Shown here piece after piece: positions 33,901 to 45,079 of a stretch of DNA of 64,000 bases (position 1 is the first letter of the stretch; every line of letters begins with the position of its first letter). The DNA comes from Globodera rostochiensis (lineage: Eukaryota; Nematoda; Chromadorea; Rhabditida; Heteroderidae). Position numbers and translations under genes: made by a program. The notes below the pieces were generated by a model. It saw nothing but the letters and a program-made list of their open reading frames with translations. It did no database searches and was not told the origin of the DNA. The stretch covers positions 1,948,001-2,012,000 of the forward strand of contig JAEVLN010000014.1 of the NCBI GenBank assembly GCA_018350325.1, given 5' to 3'.

Positions 33901-36900
33901 AGTACTTGCTGGTCTTCGATATTCAACAGCTCTTCAAGTGACCACACCATCGCCACGTCGCCAAGATGCCGGTATATTCGGACAGCTTTTGAGAGAGAGT
34001 GAATATTTATGTGCTTTCCAACAAAAAGACGAATCACCGAGTTCAATGTTGCTGTCCAGCATCACCGTTTCCGCAAACTTGCGCCATGCCGACTGATCTT
34101 TCAGACCTTAACAGATTTCAGAAGTTAGAGAGTGATCGATGAGGGCAGAGACTTCTTAAAATGCGCAAATATGGAAATTGGAACAAATTAAATTGTTCTA
34201 CCTTCACAAATCTTCCACGCATTCCCCCACCTTCTCAGCATAAGCGACTGTTGGAGCAGTTCATTCAACTGAAACAGCCACAAGACAATTCCGAAAGGTC
34301 CCTTCGCCCACCTCTTGTGACAATTTGCCGCCAAACTGAACAAAGAAATGACCTTATACAAAATGATGGAATTGAATTGCAATTCGTTCTGTTGCCTCCG
34401 GGGGTTCCCCCCTCCCCCCTCCGAATTTTACTTGCGTTTCCGTTTTGTGCGACCTCAGCAAAATTGTGTTGACACGACCGTTTTGCGTGTGGCAGTGGAC
34501 AATGCCTTTGGAGAGAAGAATTGGCACATTGCCGAAGGGGATTTGCACGGATGAAATGAAATTGACGCTGTTTTCTGCAATTCCATATTTATTCCCATTA
34601 ATTGGCCCCAATTTGGCCACCTTTTCTCGAATTTCGGACGTGCATAAACACGAAAATTGTGTGTTGGTCGTGCACCAAAAAAGTGTCTTTGTCCACAGTA
34701 AACGATTCCCAAAGACAGCCACCGTACTTCATCAAAAAGAACTTTTAATTATTGCAATTTCATCAAAACCACCTGTTGATGACTGCTCATAAAGGGCCCT
34801 TGGCTGGGAATTTTGCACAATTGGTCATCCGCCGGAGAGTAAATGTACAGATCATGGGCATCATCTGATCAAAACCAAATGTCGTTGACCATTCAGCACA
34901 AACAGCTCGAACTTGTGCTGTTACCATGGAAGATGGTTCGGATCCCGTCAGGCTCACAGTACAATGTTCGAATTTCGGAAGAGTGCTTAAAGTCGCTGAC
35001 GAACCGGCCATGCTCCAGTGAATAGTAATTGAGGAAGCGGGACTGTAAGTGTTAAACGGTTTTACAGGATTTAAATTCATTTAATCCCTCTAACCGTTGT
35101 GGAATAGAGAAAGAATTTGTCGGACAAATCGGCGTCCAAAATCATATCGCGCGGGTTCGTCTCGTTCAAGTCGGGGAAGAGCAAATCGTCGCCGGCCGAA
35201 TTATCGGACGAATCGGGCGGGTTGCCTTGGGAACGGATGATCTGTGACGGGACGGCGGGACGTTCATTACAAAAGTCCTCAATGTTTCAGACTCTGTGCA
35301 GGTGCACGCGCTTGTCCAGACGGGCCATTACAAAGTCTCGGTTTAGCTTCAATTTCAGAATGGTCGTCATGTAGTCATGTTCGTATAGGAATGAAGTGCC
35401 ATTCCGCTTGATTTCGTAGAACCATGCTTTGTTGTTCAGCACAATGGCAATGTGTTTGGCACCAACCGCGACGAGCGACGGCTCCACTTTGATGTTCAGA
35501 CTTTGGGTGGGCTGCTTAAGAGGTTAAACAAGGCGATTTATACAATATTAACAAACAAAAAGCATTCACAACGTTGCCGTCTTGGTAAATGCTAATCTCA
35601 GTCAAAGAGGCCAACACGGCAATGTGCGTTGATGATGCAGCCGCGAGCATTGGCAATTTTGTCAGATACACACAAAGGGCGCCCGACCGTGCCGACACCG
35701 CCGCCATCGAACCGTCCTCCGAACACGCAACTTCGACCAATCCGCTATCGTCCGAGTCCACGTTGATCATGTCGGAAATCTCCCCCAACTCCGTCAGATC
35801 ACGTCCCTTCAGTCTTAAGGGACTCAAAAATGGCGATTGGTCAGAATTTCAGGGCGTTACAGATTATCCCCGACGGAAAACATCTTCCCCAACAACTCGT
35901 TGACGGTAATGGAGGCAAAGCTGGCATTGTACTCTTTAATGGAGAACAATTCCTGACTGATCGACTCGGCCGGTCGCTCCGCCGACAGACAAACCAAAAA
36001 GCCTTGATCTGATCAACGAATTGTTGTCCAACGGGGTCTGGATAAAAGCCACTGACCAAATCCGGCAAGTAACCGGCCGTTTCCAAACCTAAATTTGTCG
36101 TTAGGCTTAACTCTTTTGATCGAACATTGCTTACTCACCACACTGTCCGTACCAAATTGCCGTACCCCTCTTGGAACTGGAGGTTTGTCGGCTGTCCGGA
36201 ATCGCTCAGACGAACAATAATTAAATTCCGACCGACGATGGCACTGATCTAAGGGGACTCGGAATTCAAATTTGCCGGCATTTTTGGCATTCTTCCCATT
36301 TGGCATCCATTCAACTCACAAAGTCCTCTTCACGATCGCTGGCGAAGCTGCGAAAGGCGGTAAATTGAAGCTCGGAAATCTCGCCATTCCACGAGAAAGT
36401 GCTAAGCGTTTCCCCTTCGGCGTTATTTAGTGTAATTGAAGTGTCCTCCGACGCGAGTGCAAAAATAGTCCCTTCTTTATTCCAAGCAGCCGATTTAATC
36501 GCTTTTTGATGCTTTCCCATCACCGGCAATTTTCTTTTTTAATTAAATTTATAAGCGAAACGGCGGAATTTTTAATTCTTTGCTACCGCGAGAGTCTGTA
36601 ATTGAACAGAATAAAGTTGCCTTTGTTGTCGCCGATCAACAAAATCGATGACTTTGGAGCCCAACACAAAACAGTCGGAAGAGCCCTTTGAATGGGGGGG
36701 GGGGGACTTTCTAATCGCTGATTCGGTCGGACTAACTTGGCCCCGGTGGACACGTCGATGGTGTGAATGTTGTTGGTGGAACACTCATAGAGAATCCAAA
36801 AAGTGATTAATTACTTTAAAATCCAATTAAACTGATCTGAATCATCCCCCCCCCCCGCTGTTTAACTAACCGATCAGCTACTTCCTTTACAAGCAAAACA

Positions 36901-37374
36901 AACCAGGGTGGATGATCGCGAATTTGCAATGGCCAATACGTCCCCGTCCGGGTCCCATTTCATGCAAGTCACTTCCCTTGGGGGGATGGCTTTTGAATGG
37001 ACAGTTTCAATTGAATTTGCCAAACTCGTTGATGTTGAACTCCTCCGTTACTTCGCTGTAGCGGTTGAACAGTCGGACAACTCCGCTGCTTCTGTTTTGG
37101 ATCAAAAAGTCATTGCTTTACAACTTTTTGTTTTGGTCAAAACCCCGCAATAGCAATGTTACTTCCTCCGGGCCGCCACTCAAAAAGGAGGGCACCAGAG
37201 CCGTACAATTGTGGATTGTGTTCGCGGAAGACGAGCTAAACTGGCGAACGCCCGGGGGGGGGGGATTGGTGGACGATGAAATGGACAAACCTTCATCGAT
37301 CATTAATCAGCCAATTCCAAACAAAGTCCAATTGAAGAATTTACTTTTCTCTTATTTTGAGACGGTGTCGTCAT
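30955..37374 (-). CDS. WDR19/IFT144, intraflagellar transport A subunit (dyf-2-like)
   Basis: IFT144 is a large IFT-A protein needed for retrograde transport and cargo entry in cilia; in nematodes these are sensory cilia. The proposed start (37374) gives [10 protein letters not shown] before a donor; this first exon is uncertain. N-terminal WD repeats show [52 protein letters not shown] and [20 protein letters not shown]. The TPR-like C-terminal half has [52 protein letters not shown] and [21 protein letters not shown]. The end carries paired Cys motifs, [20 protein letters not shown] then [10 protein letters not shown], stop at 30955. These match remembered WDR19 closely. One WD exon pair seems joined by an intron of only 30 nt (near 37100). 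The gene runs away from the satellite array, which begins about 80 bp upstream. Confidence 0.88.
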
Positions 37375-40300
37375 GACAACAAGCAAAGTCACATGGAGAA
37401 TTGCTCACCATCAAAAGGAGAATTGCTCTCACCAACGCAGAGGAGGGGGGGGGGCTGATCAGGTTCTGATCGTGCCGGGTTTAGGGGGGGCCTCTGATCG
37501 GGTTGGGAGGTTGGGAGCTCTGATCGTGCCGGGTTGGGGGGCCTCTGATCGGGTTGGGAGGTTGGGAGCTCTGATCGTGCCGGGTTAGGGGGGCTCTGAT
37601 CGGGTTGGGGGGTTGGGAGCTCTGATCGTGCCGGGTTAGGGGGGCCTCTGATCGGTTGGGAGGTTGGGAGCTCTGATCGTGCCGGGTTAGGGGGGCCTCT
37701 GATCGGGTTGGGGGTTGGGAGCTCTGATCGTGCCGGGTTAGGGGGGCCTCTGATCGGGTTGGGAGGTTAGGGCTCTGATCGTGCCGGGTTAGGGGGGGCC
37801 TCTGATCGGGTTGGGAGGTTGGGAGCTCTGTCGTGCCGGGTTAGGGAGGCCTCTGATCGGGTTGGGAGTTGGGAGCTCTGATCGTGCCGGTTAGGGGGGC
37901 CTCTGATCGGGTTGGGAGGTTGGGAGCTCTGATCGTGCCGGGTTAGGGGGGGCCTCTGATCGGGTTGGGAGGTTGGGAGCTCTGATCGTGCCGGGTTAGG
38001 GGGGGGGCTCTGATCGGGTTGGGAGGTTGGGAGCTCTGATCGTGCCGGGTTAGGGGGGGCCTCTGACGGGTTGGGAGGTTGGGAGCTCTGATCGTGCCGG
38101 GTTAGGGGGGGCCTCTGATCGGGTTGGGGGTTGGGAGCCCTGATCGTGACGGGATGGGGGGCCTCTGATCGGGTTGGGAGGTTGGAGCTCTGATCGTGCC
38201 GGGTTAGGGGGGGCCTCTGATCGGGTTGGGAGGTTGGGAGCTCGATCGTGCCGGGTTAGAGGGGGGGCCTCTGATCGGGTTGGGAGGTTGGGAGCTCTGA
38301 TCTGCCGGGTTAGGGGGGGCCTCTGATCGGGTTGGGAGCTCTGATCGTGCCGGGTTAGGGGGGCCTCTGATCGGGTTGGGAGGTTGGGAGCTCTGATCGT
38401 GCCGGGTTAGAGGGGGGGCCCTGATCGGGTTGGGAGGTTGGGAGCTCTGATCGTGCCGGGTTAGAGGGGGGGCCTCTGACGGGTTGGGAGGTTGGGAGCT
38501 CTGATCGTGCCGGGTTAGGGGGGGCCTCTGATCGGGTTGGAGGTTGGGAGCTCTGATCGTGCCGGGTTAGGGGGGCCTCTGATCGGGTTGGGAGGTTGGA
38601 GCTCTGATCGTGCCGGGTTAGGGGGGCCTCTGATCGGGTTGGGAGGTTGGGAGCTCGATCGTGCCGGGTTAGGGGGGGGCCTCTGATCGGGTTGGGAGGT
38701 TGGGAGCTCTGATCGGCCGGGTTAGGGGGGGGGCCTCTGATCGGGTTGGGAGGTTGGGAGCTCTGATCGTGCCGGTTAGGGGGGGCCTCTGATCGGGTTG
38801 GGAGGTTGGGAGCTCTGATCGTGCCGGGTTAGAGGGGGGCCTCTGATCGGGTTGGGAGGTTGGGAGCTCTGATCGTGCCGGGTTAGAGGGGGGCCTCTGA
38901 TCGGGTTGGGAGGTTGGGAGCTCTGATCGTGCCGGGTTAGGGGGGGCCTCTATCGGGTTGGGAGCTCTGATCGTGCCGGGTTAGGGGGGCATCTGATCGG
39001 GTTGGGAGGTGGGAGCTCTGATCGTGCCGGTTAGGGGGGGCCTCTGATCGGGTTGGGAGGTTGGGAGCTTGATCGTGCCGGGTTAGGGGGGGCCTCTGAT
39101 TGGGTTGGGAGGTTGGGAGCTCTGATCGGCCGGGTTAGGGGGGGCCTCTGATCGGGTTGGGGGGTTGGGAGCTCTGATCGTGCCGGGTAGGGGGGCCTCT
39201 GATCGGGTTGGGAGGTTGGGAGCTCTGATCGTGCCGGGTTAGGGGGCCTCTGATCGGGTTGGGAGGTTGGGAGCTCTGATCGTGCCGGGTTAGGGGGGGC
39301 CTCTGTCGGGTTGGGAGGTTGGGAGCTCTGATCGTGCCGGGTTAGAGGGGGGGCCTCTGATCGGTTGGGAGGTTGGGAGCTCTGATCGTGCCGGGTTAGA
39401 GGGGGGGCCTCTGATCGGGTTGGAGGTTGGGAGCTCTGATCGTGCCGGGTTAGGGGGGGCCTCTGATCGGGTTGGGAGCTCTATCGTGCCGGGTTAGGGG
39501 GGGCCTCTGATCGGGTTGGGAGCTCTGATCGTGCCGGGTTAGGGGGGGCCTCTGATCGGGTTGGGAGCTCTGATCGTGCCGGGTTAGGGGGGCCTCTGAT
39601 GGGTTGGGAGGTTGGGAGCTCTGATCGTGCCGGTTAGGGGGGGCCTCTGATTGGGTTGGAGGTTGGGAGCTCTGATCGTGCCGGGTTAGGGGGGGCCTCT
39701 GATCGGGTTGGGGGGTTGGAGCTCTGATCGTGCCGGGTTAGGGGGGCCTCTGATCGGGTTGGGAGGTTGGGAGCTCTGATCGTGCCGGGTTAGGGGGGGC
39801 CTCTGATCGGGTTGGGGGGTTGGGAGGCCTGATCGTGACGGGATGGGGGGCCTCTGATCGGGCCGTGTTGGCGGGGGGGGGGGGGACTCTGATCGGGCCG
39901 GTTTGGGGTGCGGCTCTGATCGGTCGTCGAACACTTTGCGTTTTATTTGGATGACGTATTTAGGGGCTTAATTTAAAAATTCACTAATTTTTAAGATAAT
40001 AAATTGCTAATCTTGCTTAATTCCCTAATAAGCCATCTCTATTAATTTGACCCGCAAGAGAATTTGCGTTTTTATCAGAAAAATTAATTTTACGGACGGG
40101 ACGATAAGGCCGGGCGAAAGATGCGAATGATCAAAGGGCGGACGGCCGGCAAGACAATTCAAATGGCAGGGGAAAGAAAAGAATCATCGTCCCATTCCCC
40201 CCCCCCCCCCCCCCCCTCCGTCCACCGCCAATTTTTAGTTTTTGTCCAAATTTGTGCGTCAAAATTCAATTTTTAAGAATTGCCTGACTTAAAGAAACAT

Positions 40301-40607
40301 AAATTTTGCAGCGGTTTTGACTTTTCAAAAAATTAAAAATTATTATTTCAATTTCCTAATTGAATAGTTAAATTATTATAAATTCTTTAGACGGCATCCT
40401 TCGAAATTTACAAGAATTTAATACCTTCTGGGAAAAAAAATCTTAAAAATAGCAAATTTCGAATTTGAATTCACCGGAGGGGCACTTTTGAATATAAATG
40501 GAGGATTAATTTGGAATTAGTTTTTCTGTGGATTAAGTCCTAATTTGTAAGTTCGACTTTAACAGAAATGTTCGAATTCTGCTGATTATTTGTTAAAAGA
40601 AAACATT
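37375..40607. promoter_or_regulatory. divergent intergenic region filled by a satellite array
   Basis: Separates the divergent starts of IFT144 (37374, minus) and the SLC15 transporter (40608, plus). About 2.5 kb of the 3.2 kb is the tandem array described separately; the right 0.65 kb is AT-rich and includes a C20 run (40197-40216). Promoters of both genes must lie at the array edges, inside it, or beyond the assumed first exons. Confidence 0.5.
37454..39932. repeat. G-rich dimeric minisatellite, unit about 52 bp made of two 26-bp halves
   Basis: About 45 head-to-tail copies. Each unit has half A, CTCTGATCGTGCCGGGTTAG followed by GGGGGC, and half B, CTCTGATCGGGTTGGGAGGT followed by TGGGAG. 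Both halves start CTCTGATCG and end in G-rich sequence, so the unit looks like an old duplication of a 26-bp monomer. Some copies lack the second GGTTGGGAG segment. Copies differ mainly by single-base deletions and G-run length. Each unit has at least four runs of three or more G on the plus strand, giving G-quadruplex potential. Units contain GAGCTC and TGATCG. The last copies (39810-39930) are more divergent, with a long G run near 39874. Confidence 0.95.
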
Positions 40608-43600
40608 ATGAGCAGCAGCGGTAGCAACCCGTGGAGTAAAGAAACTGGGGGAAACGGCGACGGAATTTGGCCAAATTCGAACTTATCGGGACGTACAGCT
40701 GCAAGACATGCGCTGGTGCTGAACAAAGAAAAGGGAACGGCTGAAATCGAATGGACGGGGCAAAACATTCGAACAACAAAATTCGGGCAGCCGGCGACCA
40801 CGTGGACGGAAATAATTCGGGAATGGCCCATGTCAACACTTTGTAAGTAAAAGCAACAATTCTGATCAAAACTTTGAGTACAAATTATGCGATCCGTTCA
40901 GTTATTGTATGCAATGAGTTCTGCGAGCGGTTCAGTTACTACGGTATGAGGACGGTACTTACTTTGTATTTTCTGAACGTGCTGAAGTACAGTGCGAACA
41001 CCGCCACAATGATGTTCAATGGCTTTACCGTTCTCTGCTATTTCACACCGCTTTTGGGGTCGGTCGGCTTGGGAATTTGATTGATTCGACTTTCTGAAAT
41101 TTAGTTCGATTCTTGCGGACGGATATATTGGAAAGTTCAAGTGAGACTTTTGGTCGAGATTCCATTTTTTTATTCCGTCTAATTAAGGACCATTTTTTTT
41201 GTGTCACTTTTGTACACCATCGGCCAATGTGTGCTGTGCCTTGCGTCCGTCCAGAACAGCGCGTCCGGTCTTCACCCGTGGCTGGACATTCTCGGCTTGT
41301 TCATCATCGGCTTGGGCACCGGCGGGATTAAGCCGTGCGTTTGTTCGTTTGGCGGGGATCAGTTTGAGCCTTACCAGCAGAAAATGTTGTCTCTGTTCTT
41401 CTCCATCTTTTACTTCTCCATAAATGCCGGCTCGATGATCTCCACTTTTGTGTCGCCACTGTTTCGTGGTACGTGAAACCGCCGATAAATGTCGGGAAGA
41501 AGGCGATAATTGGGACAATAGACCGACAAGGGGACAATAGACCGACAAGGGGACAATAGACCGACAAGGGGACAATAGACCGACAAGGGGACAATAGACC
41601 GACAAGGGGACAATAGACCGACAAGGGGACAATAGACCGACAAGGGGACAATAGACCGACAAGGGGACAATAGACCGACAAGGGGACAATAGACCGACAA
41701 GGGGACAATAGACCGACAAGGGGACAATAGACCGACAAGGGGACAATAGACCGACAAGGGGACAATAGACCGACAAGGGGACAATAGACCGACAAGGGGA
41801 CAATAGACCGCAACGGGACAATAGACCGACAAGGGGACAATAGACCGACAAGAACTTACCGTATATATTCTACCGTACCATTCTCAGCAACGCCTTGTCT
41901 TGGCCAGGACTCGTGCTATCCAATGTCCTTCGGAATCCCTGCGGCGTTGATGGTTCTTTCAACAAGTTTGTGCGATGTTTAGAGACCCCCCCCCCAACAG
42001 CGGGAGGGAGGAAGCGGCCCGGAAAAGCCCTCTGGCCCTTTTTGGATTGCCCGAAATCAATTAACCCCTAATTGGCAATTGGCAAGAATTCTTCGAAAAT
42101 TGGGCAGTCCGGGTCTAATGGCGTGGCCAAGAAAAAAAGCCTCCGGTGTCAACCATTTAAGACGTAAAGAGATTAGTCCCAATAATTCTAATTCATCCAA
42201 TTTTAGTTCTGTTCATGTCCGCGTCGTACTGGTACAAGAAGCCGCCGCCTACGGAGAACATCTTCAGTGAGGTGTACAAAGTTGGAAAAGTGAGTTTTAA
42301 GCTTTTTGATTTGGTCCCAAGTCCGAACAATTAAACGACAGAAAGCGGTGGCGAATAAATGGCGGAACGCCAAAGGCAACAACCCGCCGCACTGGTTGGA
42401 CTATTATTTCGACACGCACGTGTGCGTCTACGACTCCAAATGTTGCCAATTGCGAAGTCAGCAGGGCGACCCGAAAGCGTGCCACAAAGTCGGACACTTT
42501 CAAACAAACAAATCGATGCCCAATTAATTAATTGTTAAGCGTCAATTTGTCACAAACAAATCGATGTCCAATTAATTAATTGTTAAGCGTCAATTTGTCA
42601 CAAACAAATCGATGTCCAATTAATTAATTGTTAAGCGTCAATTTGTCACCGATGTGAAATGCCTTCTCCGTCTTCTCGTCGTTTACCTGCCCGCTCCAAT
42701 GTTCTGGGCGCTGTACGACCAGCAGGGGTCGCGTTGGCTCATCCAATCGGTCAGTCAGTGAATATTTGAAATATGCTTTATACTTCCCCCCCCCCCGGGT
42801 AGGTTATGATGGACTGTCGCCTGTGGGGTGACACGCTTCTGTTGCCCGATCAGATAATGACTTTGAATGCTGTCCTGATTCTGTTGTTCATCCCCATGGT
42901 AATTATTGAGACAATTAATGTGATAATTAATTACATTAAATGGCACTAATCTCTTTCCACTAATTGAAGTTCCAAGCGTTTGTTTATCCCATCGTTTCTC
43001 TGTGCATCAAAATAACGTCAGTCCAATTTATCGATTAACAAATTCCATCTCTCTCCCCCGAAATTCAGTCCCCCTGCGCAAAATGGTGGCCGGTGGAATT
43101 CTCGCCGTGTTCGCTTTTGTGCTTTCGGCCATCGTTCAGTTTAAAGTCAATGTAAATAAAATACAAAATTTGAACAAAAAAGTTCCGAGCTTTTTGTTAG
43201 ACGACTTTGCCGGACATTCCGATGGAAGGCCACGCCTTTATGTCCGCAATGAACGCGTTCGACAATTGTACTTTGAATATTTGTGCAACATATGGAAATT
43301 GTCGGACATTGGAGCCAAATGGGGTAGATAATTAATTCGATAATTAGGGGAATAATTATAAAAAAAGGTCCCATTAGACACTAACGAATACGGACAGAGA
43401 GAGGCCCGAATTGTTCGAATTGGTGGCCGGTCTTCAGAGTTGGCGAATAAATGGGACGGGAAATTGTGGAGCAATTCAAAATATGGAAGTCGAGCGAATG
43501 TTGCATTCCGGGAGCACTTATTGGATGATGGTCGGACCGATGGGCATTCTGTTTGGGGAGGCCGACTCGGAGAAGCCCCAGGGGGGAATGGGCGAGTTCA

Positions 43601-44762
43601 GAGTCGGGTGAGTTGGTTGGACATGCAGCGGCCTTTCCGAGAGTCGAAATCCGGCTTTTTTTTCTCGACCCGATCAGACATTTTCCCGACCAGTACAAGC
43701 TCAGATGGATCCACCAATTAGCTAAATCGCCTGCAGATTCACTTTGGCATTGGAGGACATTGAGTACCAGGGGAACTTGGCGTTGTGTCGGCAACAACCC
43801 GCCGCCGGGCACGACAACTCTTCCACGTGCGACCCGCGAAGAGCGGAGGACTTTGTCGCGTGGCAAGTGGAGGACGGGGAGCTGAAGGCCAAAAGCGCAT
43901 TTATAACGCAAGATGGACTAACAGAACGGAATGCCGCCATTTACGAGTTCAAATCCGTTCGACCGGGGAGGTGATTGGCATTTAAACAAAACGGTACTAA
44001 AACTGATCGGTCTTTCGATGGAAGCTGTTCTTGATGAGGGGAAGGCCAAAAGTAGTTGGCCAGGAGACAATGAGCAAAGGGCAGTTGAGTCTGAATGAGA
44101 CGGGCATCGAGTTGGAAGTTCGCGCACAGGGCGGGGTGTATATGGTTGGAATGAACGATTCAATTCCATTCCATTTTTGACGTTCAGATCGCTTTAACGG
44201 GCAATCTCTCTGCTGCTGATCAGACTCCTTTCCCCGGGGCTGAAAAGCGCGTGTTCCAAGTGGTGCCCGACAATTCGTTGTCCATTCTTTGGCAAATCCC
44301 CCAAATTATGGTGATCACCGCAGCTGAAATTCTTTTCTCCGTCACCGGCTACGAATTCGCTTATTCCCAGGCACTTTTCAACGCCCCAATTCTTTTTAAC
44401 CCCCCAGGGGCTTTTAGGCCGCGCCATCGATGAAGTCTCTGGTCCAAGCCCTTTGGCTAATGACCACAGCCATCGGCGACATAATTATTCTGCTAATTAC
44501 GCTGATCGCTTTCCCTAACTTAGCCGTCGAATTTCTGTTCTATGCCGCTGGCATGGCCGTGGTTATTGGCATTTTGGCACTTTTGGCCATTTTCTATTAC
44601 GAATATAATAATAATTACACGGGCGGCGATATTTGTCTGTCTGCCGCGCAATTGGAAGGGAACGGAGGGAAAAAACAGCCGCTGGCGGGCAATGTCCGAT
44701 CAGTGCAAATGTACGGCACGACGGAGGAATCGATTGACAAAGAGAAAAGGCACTTCTCATAA
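40608..44762 (+). CDS. SLC15 (PEPT) proton-coupled oligopeptide transporter
   Basis: Imports di- and tripeptides with protons at the plasma membrane. The start Met opens MSSSGSNPWSKE, a hydrophilic N-terminus. TM1 has the family proton-coupling motif E-x-x-E-R-F-x-Y-Y-G (NEFCERFSYYGM). Then FTVLCYFTPLLGSILADGYI, LGTGGIKPCVCSFGGDQFEP, FFSIFYFSINAGSMISTF, LPAPMFWALYDQQGSRW, SLSILWQIPQIMVITAAEIL, FSVTGYEFAYSQA and MKSLVQALWLMTTAIGDIII. A long extracellular loop lies between TM9 and TM10 as in PEPT proteins. The stop is at 44762. Introns hold two tandem repeats (19 bp at 41512-41851; 48 bp at 42506-42651). A few exons between 43500 and 44250 were only partly resolved. Confidence 0.9.
41512..41851. 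repeat. 19-bp minisatellite in SLC15 intron, about 18 copies
   Basis: Nearly identical units GACAAGGGGACAATAGACC repeat head to tail. One variant unit near 41808 lacks part of the consensus. The array lies in the intron after FVSPLFRG and before the exon reading PCLGQDSCYPMSFGIPAAL. Because 19 is not a multiple of three, three units give a 19-residue period that stays open on the minus strand, creating long spurious frames. Confidence 0.95.
42506..42651. repeat. 48-bp triplication spanning a 3' splice site
   Basis: Three near-identical 48-bp units (the aatcgatg landmark at 42511, 42559 and 42607). Each contains TTAATTAATTGTTAAG followed by CGTCAATTTGTCAC, which is the intron end and first codons of the downstream SLC15 exon (QFVTDVKCLLRLL). 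Only the last copy continues into the exon; after the first two, the frame meets a stop in the next unit. The acceptor is thus present three times. Confidence 0.85.
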
Positions 44763-45079
44763 TTTAAATTGATATGTTTAAAAATTTTGCCAAATTTTTT
44801 GTGGCCTGTCCAATTCTACTCATTAAAAGCTTCAAAGAATACCGACTTTGTTTGATTTTTGCTGTTAAATATTTGACTAAAAATCTAAAAATTCGAATGT
44901 CCGGGGGCGCCTTGAAACAACCAACGGTTGGTTATTTGAAAAATATTTAAATTTTGGCGTTTCGCCTATTTTTGTCTGTTGTCGGAGTGTGACCCAAGTT
45001 TGTTCGTTTTTGCATATCATCGTACTTTAATTAATAATTATGGGGATTCTCATTTTTGTTTATTAATTTTTCAGCTAAA
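44763..45079. other. short intergenic region
   Basis: 317 bp between two plus-strand genes. It ends in an acceptor-like TTTTTCAG (45067-45074) five bases before the next ATG, consistent with trans-splicing of the release-factor-like message. No other feature is seen. Confidence 0.4.

Noticed and set aside
37454..39932. Satellite as interstitial telomere (contains GGGTTAGGG)
   Set aside because: The unit is 52 bp with other sequence, and the usual nematode telomere repeat is TTAGGC.
39686..39934. Pro/Arg/Ser-rich minus-strand frame at the end of the satellite
   Set aside because: Simple translation of the satellite; no signal peptide, splice sites or conservation.
41204..41851. Long minus-strand frames with a 19-residue repeat (PLSVYCPLVGLL-type)
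   Set aside because: Produced by the 19-bp minisatellite, which has no stop in several frames; it lies over SLC15 exons and an intron on the other strand.
44990..45005. ACCCAAGTTTG, an 11-base match to SL1
   Set aside because: No matching 5' part, no donor after it; expected by chance at this length in 64 kb with a few percent probability.
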